A DNA stretch of 15,062 nt from RBG-16-66-20 sp035499575. Its GTDB lineage: Bacteria > Pseudomonadota > Gammaproteobacteria > Burkholderiales > SG8-39. Of the stretch, positions 14,234 through 15,062 are shown one piece after another. Below the pieces are notes generated by a model. The model was not told the origin of the DNA. It worked only from the letters and a program-made list of their open reading frames with translations, and searched no databases. The stretch is from positions 1 through 15,062 of the forward strand of contig DATJYN010000158.1 of the NCBI GenBank assembly GCA_035499575.1, in the 5' to 3' direction. The translations under genes and the position numbers were made by a program. The number at the start of each line of letters is the position of its first letter. The first letter of the stretch is position 1.

Positions 14234-15062
14234 ATGCTCTATTCGCAACCACTGGCCACACGCTTTGGCACTGATTTAACGAATGATCTCAATTCGGGGG
14301 TGTGGCATTCGCTAAGGATCGCCGTTGCTTGGGTTCGTGCATCGGGAATGGCTCATTTGCGGCCTTCTCTTGAGAGTTTTATAAAAGCCGGCGGGCGCCT
14401 ACAAATCATTGTTGGAATTGACCTCGATAACACTACTAAGGAAGGACTGGAATCCTTATTGGCTCTTACGGGAGTGGGTAAGGTAGATCTGTTCGTCTAT
14501 CACAACGAGGCCGGAGGGATATTTCATCCCAAGCTTTATTTGTTTTCCAATGCGGCCAAAGCAAAGCTAATCGTTGGCTCAAATAATCTGACGCAAGCCG
14601 GTCTATTCCAGAATACCGAAGCTGGATTGTCAGTTGTCCTGCCCCTCGCCGATCCAATCATTGCGGAAGCAAGAAATACTTTGAGTAGTTGGTCTGATCT
14701 TACGTCGGGCATGGCCAAGGTATTGGATGGCGGTTTTTTGGCGGAACTACTTGCAAATGGCTACGTAAGGGATGAGGCAACTGCAAGGGCGGAGATTGCG
14801 AATCGTAAAAAATCGGCTGCGGCAAGTGCTACCACGAGTAAAAAGCTGTTCAGCGGACTAGCAGTATCGGCGCCAGCAGCGCCTGCCTCTGGAAGTAAGC
14901 CGGCAGGCGGCTCGGTTTCCAAGACGTCCGGCTCAGTTAGAAAATCGGCTGGCGTGTCTGCGGTAGGAGCTAGTGCTAGTGGAAGTGTTTTGCTAATGAG
15001 AGTGCGAAGGTCGCGGGGAACGCAAGTTCAACTTCCCATAGTTGTTGCGGGAACGTATTTCT
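14234..15062 (+). CDS. PLD-fold nuclease-like protein (HKD family), 3' end outside the window
   Basis: Translation from the ATG at 14234 stays open for 276 residues to the window edge. The N-terminal part (1 to about 165) is a phospholipase D-like domain with HPK (H98, K100), GSNNLT (115-120) and E129. This is the HxK...GSxN...E order of single-motif PLD nucleases such as BfiI and Nuc; the motif aspartate is replaced. Residues about 205-255 are a Ser/Ala/Gly/Lys-rich linker. A second domain begins at LLMRVRRSRGTQVQLP and is cut off. GGGGGA sits just upstream as a ribosome site. GC is near 50% with rare codons (ATA, TTA, AGA, CTA), unlike its neighbours, suggesting horizontal transfer. A restriction or defence nuclease is plausible but unproven. 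Confidence 0.78.
   Translation, partial: MLYSQPLATRFGTDLTNDLNSGVWHSLRIAVAWVRASGMAHLRPSLESFIKAGGRLQIIVGIDLDNTTKEGLESLLALTGVGKVDLFVYHNEAGGIFHPKLYLFSNAAKAKLIVGSNNLTQAGLFQNTEAGLSVVLPLADPIIAEARNTLSSWSDLTSGMAKVLDGGFLAELLANGYVRDEATARAEIANRKKSAAASATTSKKLFSGLAVSAPAAPASGSKPAGGSVSKTSGSVRKSAGVSAVGASASGSVLLMRVRRSRGTQVQLPIVVAGTYF

Overview
The window is GC-rich chromosomal DNA and almost fully coding. It reads as a betaproteobacterium of the Burkholderiales/Rhodocyclales/Nitrosomonadales type. The reasons are the high GC, the C/G-ending codons, a Zn-ligand-less GltX next to tRNA-Ala(GGC) and tRNA-Glu(TTC), the ETHE1-like plus split YeeE sulfur module, and a three-subunit 2-oxoacid oxidoreductase like that of Azoarcus/Thauera. 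No taxonomic search was possible.

Layout. (1) 1-940: the 5' end of an ETHE1-like persulfide dioxygenase on the minus strand starts back to back with a two-gene YeeE/YedE-type sulfur transporter on the plus strand. (2) 846-2723, minus: a flavoprotein aromatic-ring-hydroxylase-like monooxygenase whose 3' end overlaps the transporter gene antisense. (3) 2742-4348, plus: gltX followed by tRNA-Ala and tRNA-Glu, the latter a substrate of GltX. A strong hairpin then faces the convergent gene. (4) 4389-4940, minus: an exported Spy/CpxP-like LTXXQ protein. (5) 5059-6776, minus: transaldolase and an enoyl-CoA hydratase/isomerase as a GTGA-overlapping pair. (6) 6856-8157, plus: a MASE2-PAS-PAS membrane sensor with no output domain. 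(7) 8241-14173, plus: a tightly packed operon encoding an NADPH-linked 2-oxoacid (probably 2-oxoglutarate) oxidoreductase: a FAD/Fe-S NADPH subunit, a fused gamma-alpha subunit, and a TPP-binding beta subunit. A gene for an exported beta-lactamase-fold serine hydrolase sits between alpha and beta. (8) 14234 to the window end, plus: composition drops sharply and a PLD-fold (HxK...GSNN...E) nuclease-like gene begins. It looks like the edge of an acquired, possibly defence-related, segment and is cut by the window end.

How the genes work together. The oxidoreductase operon is the core. The NADPH/FAD/Fe-S subunit should exchange electrons between NADP(H) and the alpha-beta thiamine enzyme that converts a 2-oxoacid to its acyl-CoA. 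In related bacteria such an enzyme supplies low-potential electrons, for example for aromatic ring reduction. The flavin monooxygenase and the enoyl-CoA hydratase would fit aromatic or fatty acid metabolism, but no sequence evidence links them to the operon.

The most unusual points are the exported hydrolase embedded in a cytosolic enzyme operon and apparently controlling translation of the beta subunit, the zero-gap divergent start of the sulfur genes, the output-less sensor, short AT-rich rare-codon patches inside otherwise GC-rich genes, and the composition break at the PLD gene. No stretch over 300 bases lacks a gene; the longest gap, 4941-5058, is about 118 bases.
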